DNA of 64,000 nt from Gliomastix tumulicola (GCA_001599755.1 BCHX01000001.1:62001-126000); one strand, 5' to 3'. Shown: positions 1 through 12,166, numbered from the stretch's first letter. Notes: generated by a model not told the origin, from the sequence alone. Numbers and translations are program-made.

Positions 1-990
1 AATCTCGAGCCATATGGCGTCACCCTGTACGACAATTACGACAAAATGATCGAGCATGAAGGTCTCATGGCTGTGGTCATCGGTACCGCCACCTCTGTAC
101 ATGCCGAGGAGAGCATCAAGGCCATGCAGAAGAACCTCCATGTCCTTTGCGAGAAGCCCCTCTCCACCAATATCGAAGTTGTATGACAGCCCTGTGTGCT
201 TATATGACCGCTTTCACAAGGAGCCAGCTAACCTATGCCATTTCAACAGTGCCGCGAGGTCGTCGCCGAAGCCAAGAAGCGCCCCCATCTCAAAGTCATG
301 TGTGGCTTCTCTCGCCGGTTCGACGATTCCTACCGCGATGCTTACAGCAGGGTCCAACAGGGCCAGATCGGCCGGCCATCGATCATTCGCAGCCAGACCT
401 GTGATAAGCACGACCCCTCTGGGTTCTTCGTCGAGTATGCGGCCTGGTCGGGGGGAGTCTTTGTTGACATGTCGGTCCATGACATTGATCTCACCCTCTG
501 GTTCTTCGGCGACGATATTGTTCCCAAGTGCGTCTCGGCCAACGGAATCCGCGCAGTGCAGCCCGACCTTGCCAAATATAACGACTATGACAACGCTGTC
601 GGCATTGTCGAGTTCTGGGGAGGCAAGATTGCCTACTACTATTGCTCCCGCATGATGGCCCATGGCCAGGAAGACACTACAGAGATTATTGGCACCGAAG
701 GAAAGCTTGCGGTGAACAACAACCCCCAGGCCAATTTCGTCAACTACTACCACTCAGGAGGCATCACTCGTGAGGTGCCTGCTCACTACTACGGTCGCTT
801 CGAGATGGGGTTTGTGAAGGAGGCAAATGAGTTTGCTGAGAGCTGTCTGGATGACACTCCATTGCCTATGAAGCTTTCGAATGCGGTCAAAGCCGTTGAG
901 ATTGGTGCTGCGCTCCAAGAGGCACTTGTGTCGGGCACGCAGATTCACTTTGACGAGATCGGGCGACGCGTGACCCCTGCTAAGCTATAG
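1..990 (+). CDS. Gfo/Idh/MocA family oxidoreductase, 5' partial
   Basis: Exons 1..180 and 250..990; the intron 181..249 is GT..AG and keeps phase 0. The 307 residues present lack the N-terminal Rossmann start, which lies outside the window. Seen: the EKP motif of the family (EKPLSTN) just before the intron, then SVHDIDL with the histidine-aspartate pair typical of inositol-dehydrogenase-like enzymes. The family oxidises or reduces sugar or inositol carbons with NAD(P). Substrate cannot be read from sequence; a myo-inositol 2-dehydrogenase-like role is the closest guess. It ends 77 bp before the stop of the convergent transcription factor gene. Confidence 0.88.
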
Positions 991-1066
991 ACGGAACGAG
1001 AGACGTGTCTTCTTTTGGTAGATGTCGGTAGCTTTCGGAATATATTTCTTTGACTCATTCTACCCT

Positions 1067-3421
1067 CTACGTACTAGCCCACTGCTGTCGTAACGATGAC
1101 CGGAGCAACGATGTTTCCCACCCCGTGCGATCTTGCACATATTGAAGAAATGTCTCGATCGTATTCTGATCGTCGGTTCCCTCGACGATTGCTCCCCCTA
1201 CGTGGCAGCCAAAGGGAGAGTGTGTAAGCAAAGCGAAGCCAGTAGGAGGGGGGGCCATTTCTCCTTACATGCTGAGAGAGTGTGCCGGGCTGTGAAGAGC
1301 GCATTCTCTGCTTTCGGATTTGAGCGGGCTAGTCCTAAGACTCGCAGCAAATGGGCTTGTGCATTTTGCTACAAGATTTCAATCAGCAAAAACATCATAT
1401 ATCACCATTTGTGTATTGAACTTTTCGTACCTGCAAGCGTCTTGCCTCGAGAATGTTGTTGTAGCCAGTCGAGGTGGGCTGCCCGACGTGGCTGGTCATT
1501 GCAATGGCCAGTTTGGCAATGTGATAGTGCTGCAAACCAACCGCTGGACATGGCTTTAGACGAAAATGCCCACTGGTAGACATAGAAGCGAAGAGGACCA
1601 GGTAAATACGTACCTTGAAATGGTAGCAGCATCCAGATCTCGGGAAGTGGTCGACCGTCCGCACAATTTGGCGGCAGATCGCGTATCGGGTCGAACCCAG
1701 GCGGCTTGTGCCTAAACCATGAGTCTACTTCATCTTCAATGTCCTTCAGATGCTGAGGAATCTCATGTGCAAGATCGGAGAAGACACAGCTGAGAAGCTT
1801 TGCGAGGATGAAAATCATTCGACTCGCATATGCTGCCTCGTCGCGGCGGCGGAAAACGTCAGACTGGAGAAATTTGTCTAGTCCGGAGCGAAGAGGACAT
1901 TGCTTCACCAGGGAGACACAAATGTCTTCTCGTAAGCAGAGCCAGGCAGCTGCTTCTCCAAGCCCTCCGTTAAAGTCGTAGTGTGTCATCGAGTTGACAA
2001 TGCTTGTGTTGGCGCGGAGGTGAAGTTCTCGATCATCGACTACCATTTACTCTTGCCGTCAGCTTTTGGGTCTAACGCGTATCGTGTCGCCAAAGAACGA
2101 TTCACTTGTGAACTTGCCTTCCATTTCTTCGTACTGACGTAGAATAGCTATTGAAGCCATCGTCTCTTCGGGTACCTTTCCGCCCCCTTCGGGCATTGAC
2201 TCAATCAACAAACCGAGGCATTGGTTGTAGTACTCCAATGCCTCAATATTCTCGTCTGACTGACCTCGGTTTAAGTGACGAGATGAAAAGGCAAAAACAG
2301 CGTATCTGACCACGGCGCTCCAAAGAGCCCGCCTCGGGACTTCTATCTCGAAATGACGATGCAAGTCCGTGATATCAGCCTACACATAGTGAGCACTCGA
2401 GAGCTTTTGCCGTGAGCATGAATGCATGAGAATATACTAACCCACATGGCCATGTTTTCGACAAAATTTCGCATTAAAACAGCTTCCCGATTGGAGAATG
2501 GCTGGACACGAGCTGGTGGGAGGACAGCTGCTTCATTCAGCGGGAGAACATCACCTCTTCCTATTGGTTCTAGTGACAAAGGAATTGGCGGGCTGTCTCC
2601 GTCGACGCTACTCAATGATCTTGCTGCTTGATGCAGCGGCTGGTGAGAGTTGGCGATATGACTGATATGTTCGACCTCAGAGGCCCCAAAGATGCTAGAC
2701 GTCTGAAGATTAGTCATATAGGACTCTCGACCGAGGCATTCTATGACATACGGTGAGCTTTGGGACAGATCATTGGTCTCCTCCCTGCCATCACTATCTC
2801 ATTTATTAGCAGAATTCCACGCCACCATTGCGGCAAGCATACTCATAATGCACCTCTTGTCCCTCGTCATACATCTGAGCGATTCGTGAGGTCTCATCAA
2901 GAACTTCCACTAAGTAACACAATGATATCAGTAACTGTTTCATTTTCAGTAGAAGGGCAGCGCAAAGTTTCTCTCACGCCCACGATAATTGATTCGCGTG
3001 GTCGACAACCAAACTTGCGAGTCTGGAAACATATGTACGTCATTGGGATCCAGCCCGTTTCGGAATCGAAACTTGGCCAGCCGAGTGCAGTCTATTCCGT
3101 CTTGCTTGCATGATGAGCATGCTGGTGAACGGTCATCGCCTGTAGAGGCCCAAGTCAGTGAGCTGAGGAAGCTCCACTCCGAAGCAGATTCTGTACCTAC
3201 ATCTGATATGTCGCTCTAAGTAGACAGGATTGTTTTTAGCAATAGACAATAAAACATTGCTGCTAGGGAGTCTTAAAGGGCTCACGTCGGCAGGGATCGC
3301 TGGGGTACATATTGAGTCAGCATGACCATGGCGAAGAAAGTGTACGCATTGGGAGGCCATTGATTTACCAGCTCTGAGCGGTTCTCCGGCGCTTGGAGCG
3401 GCGTGGACTGTCTCGTTGCAT
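1067..3421 (-). CDS. Zn2Cys6 transcription factor (Fungal_trans_2 type), 11 exons
   Basis: Complement of exons 1067..1197, 1269..1368, 1431..1543, 1614..2039, 2106..2379, 2442..2784, 2843..2909, 2978..3139, 3201..3215, 3286..3299, 3369..3421; 565 codons plus stop, all phases closing. The zinc cluster is complete only after splicing: C18-x2-C21-x6-C28-x6-C35-x2-C38-x6-C45. The first cysteine codon is split TG|C between exons 1 and 2, and the third is split T|GC between exons 3 and 4. Exons 2 and 3 are only 14 and 15 nt. The rest matches the fungal-specific C-terminal regulatory domain (for example the RALWSAVVRYAVFAFSSRHL and ILRQYEEMEGK blocks). Introns have good branch points (gctgactc, tcactgac, gctaataa). 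Target genes are unknown. The start is the only ATG upstream of the cluster in frame. Confidence 0.87.
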
Positions 3422-3685
3422 CGTCGATTAGGCGTCGACGACTGGATGTGCCCTGGAGGGATGGAGCTTTGAGGCTTTGAGGAGTGTTGTCTGGGGTTAT
3501 TGCGGAGGTGGTAAAGGGGTCTCATTTTTGGCCAGAAAAACGGAGGCGTCACGTGCTATCGAGTCATGTGGTGAAGTGTTTACGTAACCTACACTACTGC
3601 CCTCCTCAAACAGCCACTACTAATAGTACATTACAGTGATGAATCTTGAATAAAGAGAAATTCTTTATTGAAGCCATAGATAGCA

Positions 3686-4163
3686 TCAGTGACGCGGGGA
3701 GAACTGTACCCGCGGGGCGCGATAACGTTGGAATTGGGGACTCGCCGAAAAGTCTGGTACCCAAGACGGAAACGAGATGACCGTCCCGCAGCCCAAACGT
3801 TCTATACATATTTGCGCCCGATTCGTGATTGATGATGAATGCTGTTGCTTAACGGAAGACGAGATCCGGCTTCTTATGGTAGTCGGGAGGGTACACATTC
3901 ACCGCCGCAGGGACCATGCCATAGAGTGCGTACACCTTATCGCGCGGGTTAAAGTAGGCGCGCTCGGCTGTAGTCAGGAGCAGATAGAGAAGAGGGCTGA
4001 CTTTATCCTCCCACTGCTCACGAAAGAGCGTTGGAGTCATGTTGATCGTCTGCAGGGACTCGTCACTCTTTTGCTTGAGCACTGTGGCAGCTTTTCCAAC
4101 CTCCGTGACGAATGCGTTCTCCTCCTTACTCAAATCCCCCTCTTCCCGGCCATGAATGGACAT
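3686..4163 (-). pseudogene. HET-like (heterokaryon incompatibility) C-terminal remnant
   Basis: A 104-residue frame (3849..4163) carries the HET-protein signature DPRDKVYALYGMVP followed by VYPPDYHKKP. A second frame (3686..3898) carries the downstream block SWVPDFS. They could be joined by a short GT..AG intron of about 50 bp or by a frameshift. The HET domain itself, which should lie upstream, is absent, and nothing recognisable follows SWVPDFS, where intact family members continue for hundreds of residues. I therefore read it as a decayed fragment. A truncated expressed gene is possible but unsupported. Confidence 0.6.
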
Positions 4164-5485
4164 ATTATATCAGGTGCAAGAGTCAAGAGTCGTTGTAATC
4201 ATTCATGTCAACTGTGACGCGAGCGAGAAGAGAGGAAAATGCCGCCGTGACAGGACATGCGTTTGTTTGCATCAATGGCCTTCAAGGTGGCGCACCTCGT
4301 GAAGGGGCAACTTTAGGCAGAGTTGCCTTGATCTCAAAATTCAAAATGATTCCCCTGTTGATTTTAGAAATTCGTCCCTGAAGTGACGTGGTCAGTCTGA
4401 AACCGCTTTTGGTCTTTCGAGGCTGCATATTTAACTGCTAGTATTTGTGCCTAATAAAACCGTATCCTACCGTAAGGCCACTTTCTATGATCCATCATCT
4501 TTTCACCTTCGCCCCTGAGCGCATTTGGCTGCCATATTAGCTCGCTGACTCGGTGTATATGCGGGTGGGAATCGAACATGAGTGAGGCCTTTCCTTCCTG
4601 CGCCTCATAAAGCCCTGGGTGAGTTTGAGCAATGGAAGGCCCGAATTATCGTTCAGCATCCCTTCCAGCTTTCCCAACTGGACCGAGCCGTATCAAAGCG
4701 GCATTTCCCTCTGTGGTCAGACCTATGTGCAACCGCGTTGCTCTTAACCGACGTACTTTGGACGTAAAAGTGAGCTCTGTCTTTCGTAATCTACATCCTC
4801 GATGCCTTCTCAAAGGGAATGCGAACTCCGTGCTCAAATCATTGCGCGGTGCCGAGTACTTAATCATAAATACTCACCTGATCCTGGTACGAGTTCTGTT
4901 ATGAGTCAAGGACCTCATGCTCCGGCTGCGGCAAAATTGCGGAGTCCATATTTGGCCATCGGACGCTGGACGACCGTTGTCCGGGCTCGGCGCTTCATCC
5001 CACAGGGGCCTCTCGCCCAAGAACTCGTAATCTGTTGGGGCCAAGGCAGTAGTTAGATCTTCCGCGGTTCCTCTGTGCCGGTTCCTGATCAACGCAGGAA
5101 TATTCCGCCAATCTGCACCAGGTGAGCGCCATCTAGCCAGATTTGGGAGAAATCATGGTGGTCCGGCGTGGTCTGCCGACCGAATATCCCCTGCTTGTGT
5201 CATCGGTCTTTATGCCCACATCGGGAAAAGTGAGGAGTTTGGTGGACCGGGATGAAACATTGACATGGCATTGAAAACGGGCGCCGATGATATTTGGTAC
5301 TGGCAATTCCCGGCAGCAGTTCAAGGCCATGAATGAAGCAATGGGTCGTATGCAATGGGTCGTCGCATGTAGAGAAAGTGTACATATACGTCCAGCTCGG
5401 CACTCTCGCTCCTGTTGATGAGGCAGCGAGTCTGCTATTGGAACGGCAGAACCTGCCTTCACCGGGCCCCTTTCTTCTGGATGCG
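4164..5485. other. Intergenic stretch without a convincing gene
   Basis: Short open frames occur on both strands (for example 4874..5092 and 5133..5462, minus) but none carries a family signature or a coherent exon chain. The 3' part is the promoter of the downstream rhamnogalacturonan lyase. Confidence 0.6.
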
Positions 5486-7287
5486 ATGGTCTTCTTTTTG
5501 TTTGTAACGCTCCTTGCGAGCCTGATTAGTCCGGCCCTCGCGGCCTTTGGCTACACAACCTCCGGTAATAACTTCCTTGTCGACGCGGGCTCTTCCAACG
5601 CCCTGGTCATTTCCGTCAGTCGGTCCAGCTGCGACATCAACTCCATCAAGTATCGTGGTGTCGAGTTGCAGGAACCCGAAAAGGGGACGCACATCTCTTC
5701 TGGCCTCGGCTCGGCTACGGTCTCAGCAACGCAAATCACCGGCAGCGATGGCGTCCGCTATGTCAAGATTACGTGTGACACGAGCACTCTGACCCAGTAT
5801 TACGTCGTGCGCGAGGGCGACAGCACTCTCTTTGCGGCGACGTATATCACTGCTGAGCCGGACATTGGCGAGCTCCGATTCATTGCCCGACTGAAGTCAA
5901 GCGTTCTCCCCAGCGAGTACCCTTTCGGAGCCGTGTCGACGACGTCGAATTCGCAGTCGACGGTTGAGGGATCAGATGTGTTTGTTGTGAACGGCCAGAC
6001 AAGATCCAAGTTCTACTCTTCCGAGAGATTCATCGACAAGAATGCGCAATGCGTGTATGGCGACACCGTTGACCTGATACATGCATGTGTATTGGTGCCC
6101 CAGTACGAGTCCAGCTCAGGCGGTCCCTTCTTCCGTGACATTGAGGTTAGCTTGCCCATCATCTATGATCCCTCCACTGACAAAGATTGGGAGCTAACAC
6201 ACACACATGAAGACGAACAACGCAGGTGCTGCCACCAACATCTACAACTGTAAGTCCTGGCAGCCACACAATACGTCGCGGATTGACTTTGCTGACAATA
6301 ATATTCACAGATATGAACTCCGGCCACGTTCAGACCGAGGCTTGGCGCATGGGACTGCATGGCCCCTATCTCCTGCAATTCTCCCGTTCTGGCATCCCCA
6401 AGCTCAGCGACGCCAACACATCCTTCATGTCTCAATTGAGCATCAAGGGTTTCGTCCCTGAATCCGAGCGTGGCCGTGTCTCAGGCACAGTGTCCGGTAT
6501 CGACAGGAGTCAGCACCCACAAGCCGTCGTGCATTGGTTCAACTCGGCTGCCCAGTACTGGGCATATGCCTCCAGTGGAGGAAGCTTCACAAGCCCGTAC
6601 ATGAAGCCCGGCACATACACCATGGTATTGTATCAGACAGAATTCGAAGTCGCGCGGCAGACCGTCACGGTGTCCCGTGGCTCTACCGCGAGCAGCAACA
6701 TTGCTTCGACACTGCCCACGAGGAATATGATCTGGCAGATCGGCAAGCTGGACGGGCAGCCGACAGGCTTCCGCAACGCAGACAAGTTTTTGAGAATGCA
6801 CCCCTCGGACAGCCGCATGTCTAGCTGGGGTCCGTTGACGTACACTGTCGGCTCGTCCTCGGAGAATGACATGGCCATGGCTCTGTTTAAAGAGGTCAAC
6901 AACGGGCAAGTCATCAACTTCAATCTCAACAGCGTTCCAAGTGGCACCGTGACCCTCCGAATCGCGACAACGTTGAGCTTCGCTGGTGCACGGCCACAAG
7001 CCACCGTGAATAGTTGGACTGGACCGGCCCCCGCTGCACCAGCGAACCTGAACTCTCGTGGTGTCACCAGGGGTGCGTATCGTGGGTTTGGTGACGTATA
7101 CGATGTGACCATTCCTTCTGGCACGTTGAAGACTGGATCCAACACCATCAAGATCAATGTCATCTCTGGAAGCAGCGGCGCAACCTTCCTGAGCCCCAAT
7201 ATTGTAAGTGCGCTCTGTCAGAAGTGGCGCTTCTTTATGCTAATTTGTCAACAGATCCTCGACTCGATTCAGCTATACTCAAGCTAG
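5486..7287 (+). CDS. Rhamnogalacturonan lyase, polysaccharide lyase family 4, secreted
   Basis: Exons 5486..6145, 6213..6249, 6311..7203, 7255..7287; 540 residues, the usual length for fungal PL4 lyases. The ATG at 5486 is followed by a hydrophobic signal peptide of about 19 residues ending in PALA before AFGYTTSGNN, the conserved mature start of this family. An upstream in-frame ATG at 5333 would bury the signal peptide, so it is rejected. The PL4 lyase domain is followed by the fibronectin-like and carbohydrate-binding modules (the GRVSGTV block begins the middle module). The enzyme cleaves the rhamnose-galacturonate backbone of pectin by beta-elimination outside the cell. A PL3 pectate lyase lies convergent, 440 bp away. 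Confidence 0.93.
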
Positions 7288-7725
7288 TCGGTTATTTGGG
7301 ATAGTGTTGGTGGCGACCTCAGTCCGTAGTCGTATTGTTTCAAGACACTCAATATACTACTGATCGATCTTTACTCCCTACTCGAATTCATGGATAAAGT
7401 GCACCTGTGTGAGGTTGGTCTGTATATTCGGTGTAAAGTTGGAAAGGTGTCAGAAAGAGGTACTAACCTTAACTATCTGTAAGCAGCCTCATTTGAGGAT
7501 ATCAATTACTGCGGGATGGTTAACTATTATCTGGAGTAGTAGCTTCACTTACCAATAAGTACTTCCATTAATCATGTCGCCTCAGTTAACACATACCAAC
7601 GCAAACAAATATTCTAGGCTTCCCTCGATGAAGTGAGGCGATAAACTGAATAAATTTCTACTAGGTCATCTATCAAGCTCTAGATCTAACATCCTCCAAC
7701 TCCATCCTCATCGTGAATATACCCT
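7288..7725. other. Shared 3' intergenic region of PL4 and PL3 genes
   Basis: AT-rich tail-to-tail spacer between two convergent lyase genes. No open frame of note. It presumably holds both polyadenylation regions; no single site can be named. Confidence 0.6.
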
Positions 7726-8513
7726 CTAGCACGAAGAGAACGAACTCTGTCCGACGCAGCTGGACGTAGTCGAAACCTTGGAGCTCTCGCTTCCCTTCTG
7801 CACTCCCTTGTACTCCTGGCAAACCTTCTTGACGCTGCTTCCACAGGAGCTGGCGATGTTGGCCGTGTCTCCGAAGTTGGAGTTGATGCCAACAAGCTCC
7901 GAGACACCCTTGGCCTTGACTCCCTGGATGACGACCTTTCGGGGACCACCGTTGTTGCTGCAGTTGCCGCAGGAGCGGTAGAGCTTGCCGGCGTTGACAA
8001 CCGTGAAGTTCTTGATCGTGACCGTTCCGCGGCCGTTGTGCTGCACAACCTTGTCGTGAGCCTCCTGAGCGCCACCGCCCTCGATCAGAACATTGCCAGT
8101 TCCAAGTGCTGAGATGGCATCTAAAGAAAAGAAAAAAGCAGTGTTAGACAACCATCCTCGCCAAATGAATTGAACAGCGTGATCTCACCTTCACAGACAT
8201 CCCGGAACCAGACGTTTCGAAGAGTGCAGGCTCCCTTGCAGTGAATGCCCTCCAGCTGCCTGGCGCCAATGATGACGTTGCTCAGAGTAGCACCGTTCTC
8301 GAGAATGAAAACGGCATTTTGGCTGCCGGTGTCTTCGTCAGTGTTGCAGTCTCGGCCGCGGTCGTACTCGCGGTTGCCGAGATCGACGGAGCCAGAGATA
8401 GAGCTGGCGGCTGGGAGAGAGATGATGGACCCGACCCTGGTGGGAATGTTGAGAGTCTGGGCCATGGTGAAGCCAGCCATGGCAGCGGCGGCAAGAATGT
8501 GCTGAACCAACAT
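7726..8513 (-). CDS. Pectate lyase, polysaccharide lyase family 3, secreted
   Basis: Complement of exons 7726..8120 and 8189..8513; 239 residues, typical for fungal PL3. The intron has a strong polypyrimidine tract before its AG. Signal peptide of about 18 residues (hydrophobic, ending TMA-Q). PL3 hallmarks seen: VFILENGATLSNVIIG, EGIHCKG, then GGAQEAHDKVVQHNGRG, and a C-terminal cysteine-rich stretch (SCGNCSNNGG). The enzyme cleaves de-esterified homogalacturonan by Ca2+-dependent beta-elimination in the apoplast. Convergent with the PL4 gene, so the two pectin enzymes sit as a pair. Confidence 0.93.
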
Positions 8514-9646
8514 GATGAAAAGGAGGATTCGAAAGTCTTTGGATGAAAACTGAAGGTCTTGAGATTCTGTCTGTACAGTCCCTTTATGTTTGTAGCTATG
8601 GCCATCCGCCTATTTATACCCATCAAGTTTCGACTGAACAGAGCCTCTGTCCCGCAGCAATGGTCATCTCAGAGATCTCGGCATCGACCGGCCGGCAAGT
8701 GAAACATCGGAACGCTCGCAAGCTAAGGGCCTAGTGATTTCCCGCCAATTACAAACCTAGCTTGTATCGAATTTAGTTGTTCGGGGCATCGAAACGCTTT
8801 GTGCCCTTGGCGATGCACCGCTGCCAAGCTTAGAAGAGTCGAGTCTGGACCATCAGAACCCTGTTACACTGTCCTGGCAGCGGATATTGGCCAGGAGCTA
8901 ATGTGGCTAAAAACAATCCGTCAGTATTTCAATCATTCGCGTGTACAATCGCGACACACAAAAGGTACAAAAGCCCAACAAGACTGGTGCCTTTAATCAC
9001 CAAATTCTTGCCAACCAACAGCACCTCGATGTCTACGGTAAGCTGTCTGCGCGGAATGAGGCAAGAATTGCGGCTGACCACCTATGCATGACTCGCGCAT
9101 CGTGCTGTACTTTACTGCCCACGTGTCCCTTGACATCATCTCCGATGTTTCATGCTATCCTACCCATGATACAGTGGAGTTCCGATTGGGCTTCCCCATC
9201 AACACGAAAAGAGACAAGGGAGTGCGAGAATGGTAGAGCAGTGGGGAAAAAGCAGACCCCATCACTCACCTGTCAATGAAATGCCGAAGGCCCGACAGGC
9301 CAGGGTGGGATTGGCATCGCTTCTCTCACAGTGTTCACTCGGAATGGGGGGTGTCTATCAAGGAGCAGGTCAATGCTGGTGGGGGGCTTTTCCTCCGGAA
9401 TAGAAACTTCCGTGACTTCCTATCTCAGCCCTCAATGAAATGCCGAAGAGGTCTGGACTCCGGTGACAGCGACAGGGGGAGTGCGTGATCTCCGATATGA
9501 TTGGAGGGAAATGTGTCCTACCCGGATCTAATGCGTTCCAGCTTCCCAAAACAGGCCAGTGAAGCCGAGGCTTTCTCTTAGCCCTACCAGTCATACGCAG
9601 CGGAAAATACTTCGTATTGGGATCTTTGGCAATTGGCTCTTTACTA
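8514..9646. other. Promoter side of PL3; no gene seen
   Basis: About 1.1 kb between the PL3 start and the 3' end of the next gene. It holds a direct repeat (see 9273..9448) and several GTGGGG/GGGG-type runs that resemble CreA (carbon catabolite repressor) targets near 9240, 9345 and 9380; the core is short, so this is suggestive only. Confidence 0.5.
9273..9448. repeat. 17-bp perfect direct repeat, two copies
   Basis: TCAATGAAATGCCGAAG occurs at 9273..9289 and again at 9432..9448, 159 bp apart, in the noncoding region upstream of the PL3 gene. It could be duplication debris or a paired regulator site. Confidence 0.8.
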
Positions 9647-12166
9647 TTACATCCAATGATTGTCTCCGGATGCGTTTTGAGAGTTGATACAGTCCTGCCA
9701 AGAATCTTCCAAGCTTCCATCAAGACCCTCCAGTCCAAAGTCGTTGATGAAAGAAGAATCCAAAAAGCTCCCAAGATTTTGGCTCATCAGGGTGAATGTG
9801 TTTGAACCCCCGTTGGCCGAGTAAGCCGGCCATGTGAAGTCAGCGGGGGCATCGATTCTCCCATACGGCTCTTCGAGCCAGCTCTGCAAAACTGGCGGGG
9901 GCATATGGTCTGGGTTGCGCCCCTGCACACTCCCCTCCTGTGTCACTTCTGGCAGACCGGTAGGTGATGCGGCCCTCGTAGGCATAGTGCTGGTGGCCCG
10001 TTTATCGTTGAGTTGCTGGAAGACGTTCCGTATCCAGCTGGCAGCGAAGTACATTGTTGAGAGGGCGCGCATGGCAATCATACAGAAGTTGAGGTCTTGT
10101 TCCCCTTCTCGCCCTCGAACAGCATGGATGGTCATGGCACCGAAAAGAGCAGAGGTGCTAACGAAAGGCTCAGGTCAGTAGGCGGCCCAGGAGCAACTGC
10201 TTCGTCAACGCAGCCAGACAAGAGATGGATCCTTACAAAAACAATGGACAATCAGTCAATGTGCCGTGATTCATGATCTCGTTGGTGATTCGGGTGATGG
10301 TGCCGGCTGCTTTCAAAGTCACTTCCCACGATGAGGTTTGCACATTCGGCGACTGTGCCATTCCCAGATGCCGAGAGCGGTATATCAACAGAATGAGACA
10401 GCTGATATTAGTCTTAGTAATGTGCACCCAAAGACCTCATGGTAGATCTGTCTCATCTTACCTGAAAAGAGTCTCTAGCAGCAAAGCTGGAAGGGGAACT
10501 CTGTCGAACCCTCGATCTTTCGGGATAGCTAGACATGGAGGAAGCTGCTTTCTCCAATTCTCCAGCTCTTGTAATAGAGATGCGCGGCTAAAATGCTCTT
10601 CGGACGCACGAAACGGACGAACAGGAAATAGGTTCGAGATGACCGACCCAACTATTGATGCATCATGGGCGTTAGTTCGAGATAAGGCCTGAATGTGCCT
10701 TGGGTGCTCTCACATATAACTCCGAGTCTAGCCTGCTCAATCATGAAATGTTTCATCGTATCAGAGTTGCTGTTTTCAAAGTCCTCCGTCGTGAGAGGCT
10801 CAACATCGCAGTCCTCGTCGCGGATCATCAGTGGCTTTCCGAGAGCACTTGCAATCTGCCTATCACGTGTCTAGAGAGTAAAAGATTAGATCGTGAGTCA
10901 GTAGGCGTTCTGGATGGTAGTCCAAGGCGTGACAGCACCCACATGTAAACACCACCAAATGCGCTTCCAGAGCTTCTGGTCAGACGGAGACAATGAAGAC
11001 TGCGCCGTGCTTCTGTGCATTCCAATATTCTGCGCCATCCTTATCGCCAGGCCAAGCCATGTCCAGGGATCCATCGTTGCGTTGGGCCCAAGCCACATGT
11101 TGTGCAGCAGGAAGGCAGCCTGTATGTATGCTAGCTGATGGTCTGACCTGCTATCGTCATCGCTGCTGAAAAAGGCCGTTTTAGATCGTTGGTACAAGTC
11201 GATCAAACATGACTGACGAGTGTCATAATTGGCGCGATAGATGATCGGATCGGGTGCGTGAAGGGCGCCAGCAAAGAGCACCGCCTTAAATAAGGATGCT
11301 GGTAGGGAGCCCTCGGCAAGAGAGGCTCGGAAGGCCTGCTCATTGAATATGGGATAAAGAACGTGTCCTCGTGCAAAGTATGAGTCAACTAGAGCCCTTT
11401 CAATGTCAGGAGTAAGTCGAGTCTTGACAGATAAGCCTGCCGTCATGCGATCGTGAGATGCGATGGGTGTTGAATTATCGACCGGAAGAGTCACATGAAC
11501 CGCCGCAGGCGAGTTTGAGGCGCCGTCCGAGGTTTGATAGTGGTGCTCATGGAGATCCGAGTTGTTCCTCCACTGCATAATGTAGGCAAGAGTCCATGGC
11601 TCCCCTACGTAAAGAACCCTCCGGCCGTCCATATGACCGCTAGTCGCGTTATGGGACACAACTTTGGACCACATGTCCTCTCCAGTGGTGCTTGACTCAT
11701 CTGCATGAGGACCTGCGGACTCCTTTGTAGGAGAGACGATGACCTCCGGCGGTGTTGACAGATTTGCGCCTTCAAGGGCACTCCCTGGTGTTTGAGGGTG
11801 CGACTCTTGCACCTGGTCGTCGGGGAGATGACCTTTTCCCGGTACTAAAGATGAAAAGCGACCTCCATCGCCACGCGCCCTTTTTGATTTCAGCAGTTGA
11901 CACGATGCTTGAACCTCGGCGCTGACGCAAGCAGAGCAAGGAACACCGACGACAGACGCGTCACAGCGCACGCGACGGTCATGGCATCTCTTGCATGCTA
12001 TTGGGCTTCTGGCTTTCTTCACGCGTCCTCGCGGCACAGGCGGAAGCTGCTGTGGTTGTTGCATCTTGGGGGTGGGAATAAATCCTTGGGAGTTGAGTGA
12101 CGAGATGTAGCTAGGTGTAGGTGTGTCCAAAGGGTCCAGAGAACAGAAGGGGCTGAGGGGGAGCAT
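9647..12166 (-). CDS. Zn2Cys6 transcription factor with Fungal_trans domain
   Basis: Complement of exons 9647..10157, 10237..10401, 10462..10651, 10714..10870, 10943..12166; 748 residues. Zinc cluster near the N-terminus: C58-x2-C61-x6-C68-x8-C77-x2-C80-x8-C89, followed by basic residues (KSKR). The middle carries the fungal-specific transcription factor domain: LYPIFNE, LHNMWLGPN and the WWCLHTRDRQIASALGKP block created by splicing exons 1 and 2. This resembles cutinase-regulator (CTF1-like) proteins, but orthology is not established. Start at 12166; the ATG at residue 35 (12064) is an alternative. It lies beside the pectinase pair and 197 bp from the GST stop, so a role in wall-polymer gene control is plausible only by position. 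Confidence 0.9.

Noticed and set aside
4560..4600. B-box-like sequence (GTTCGATTCCC on the minus strand)
   Set aside because: Flanking bases cannot form a T-stem and no A-box lies at the right distance.
4874..5092. 72-codon minus-strand frame in the spacer before PL4
   Set aside because: No family similarity seen and no coherent upstream or downstream exon.
5333..5485. Upstream in-frame ATG extension of the PL4 gene
   Set aside because: Would place 51 residues before a good signal peptide; the ATG at 5486 fits secreted family members.
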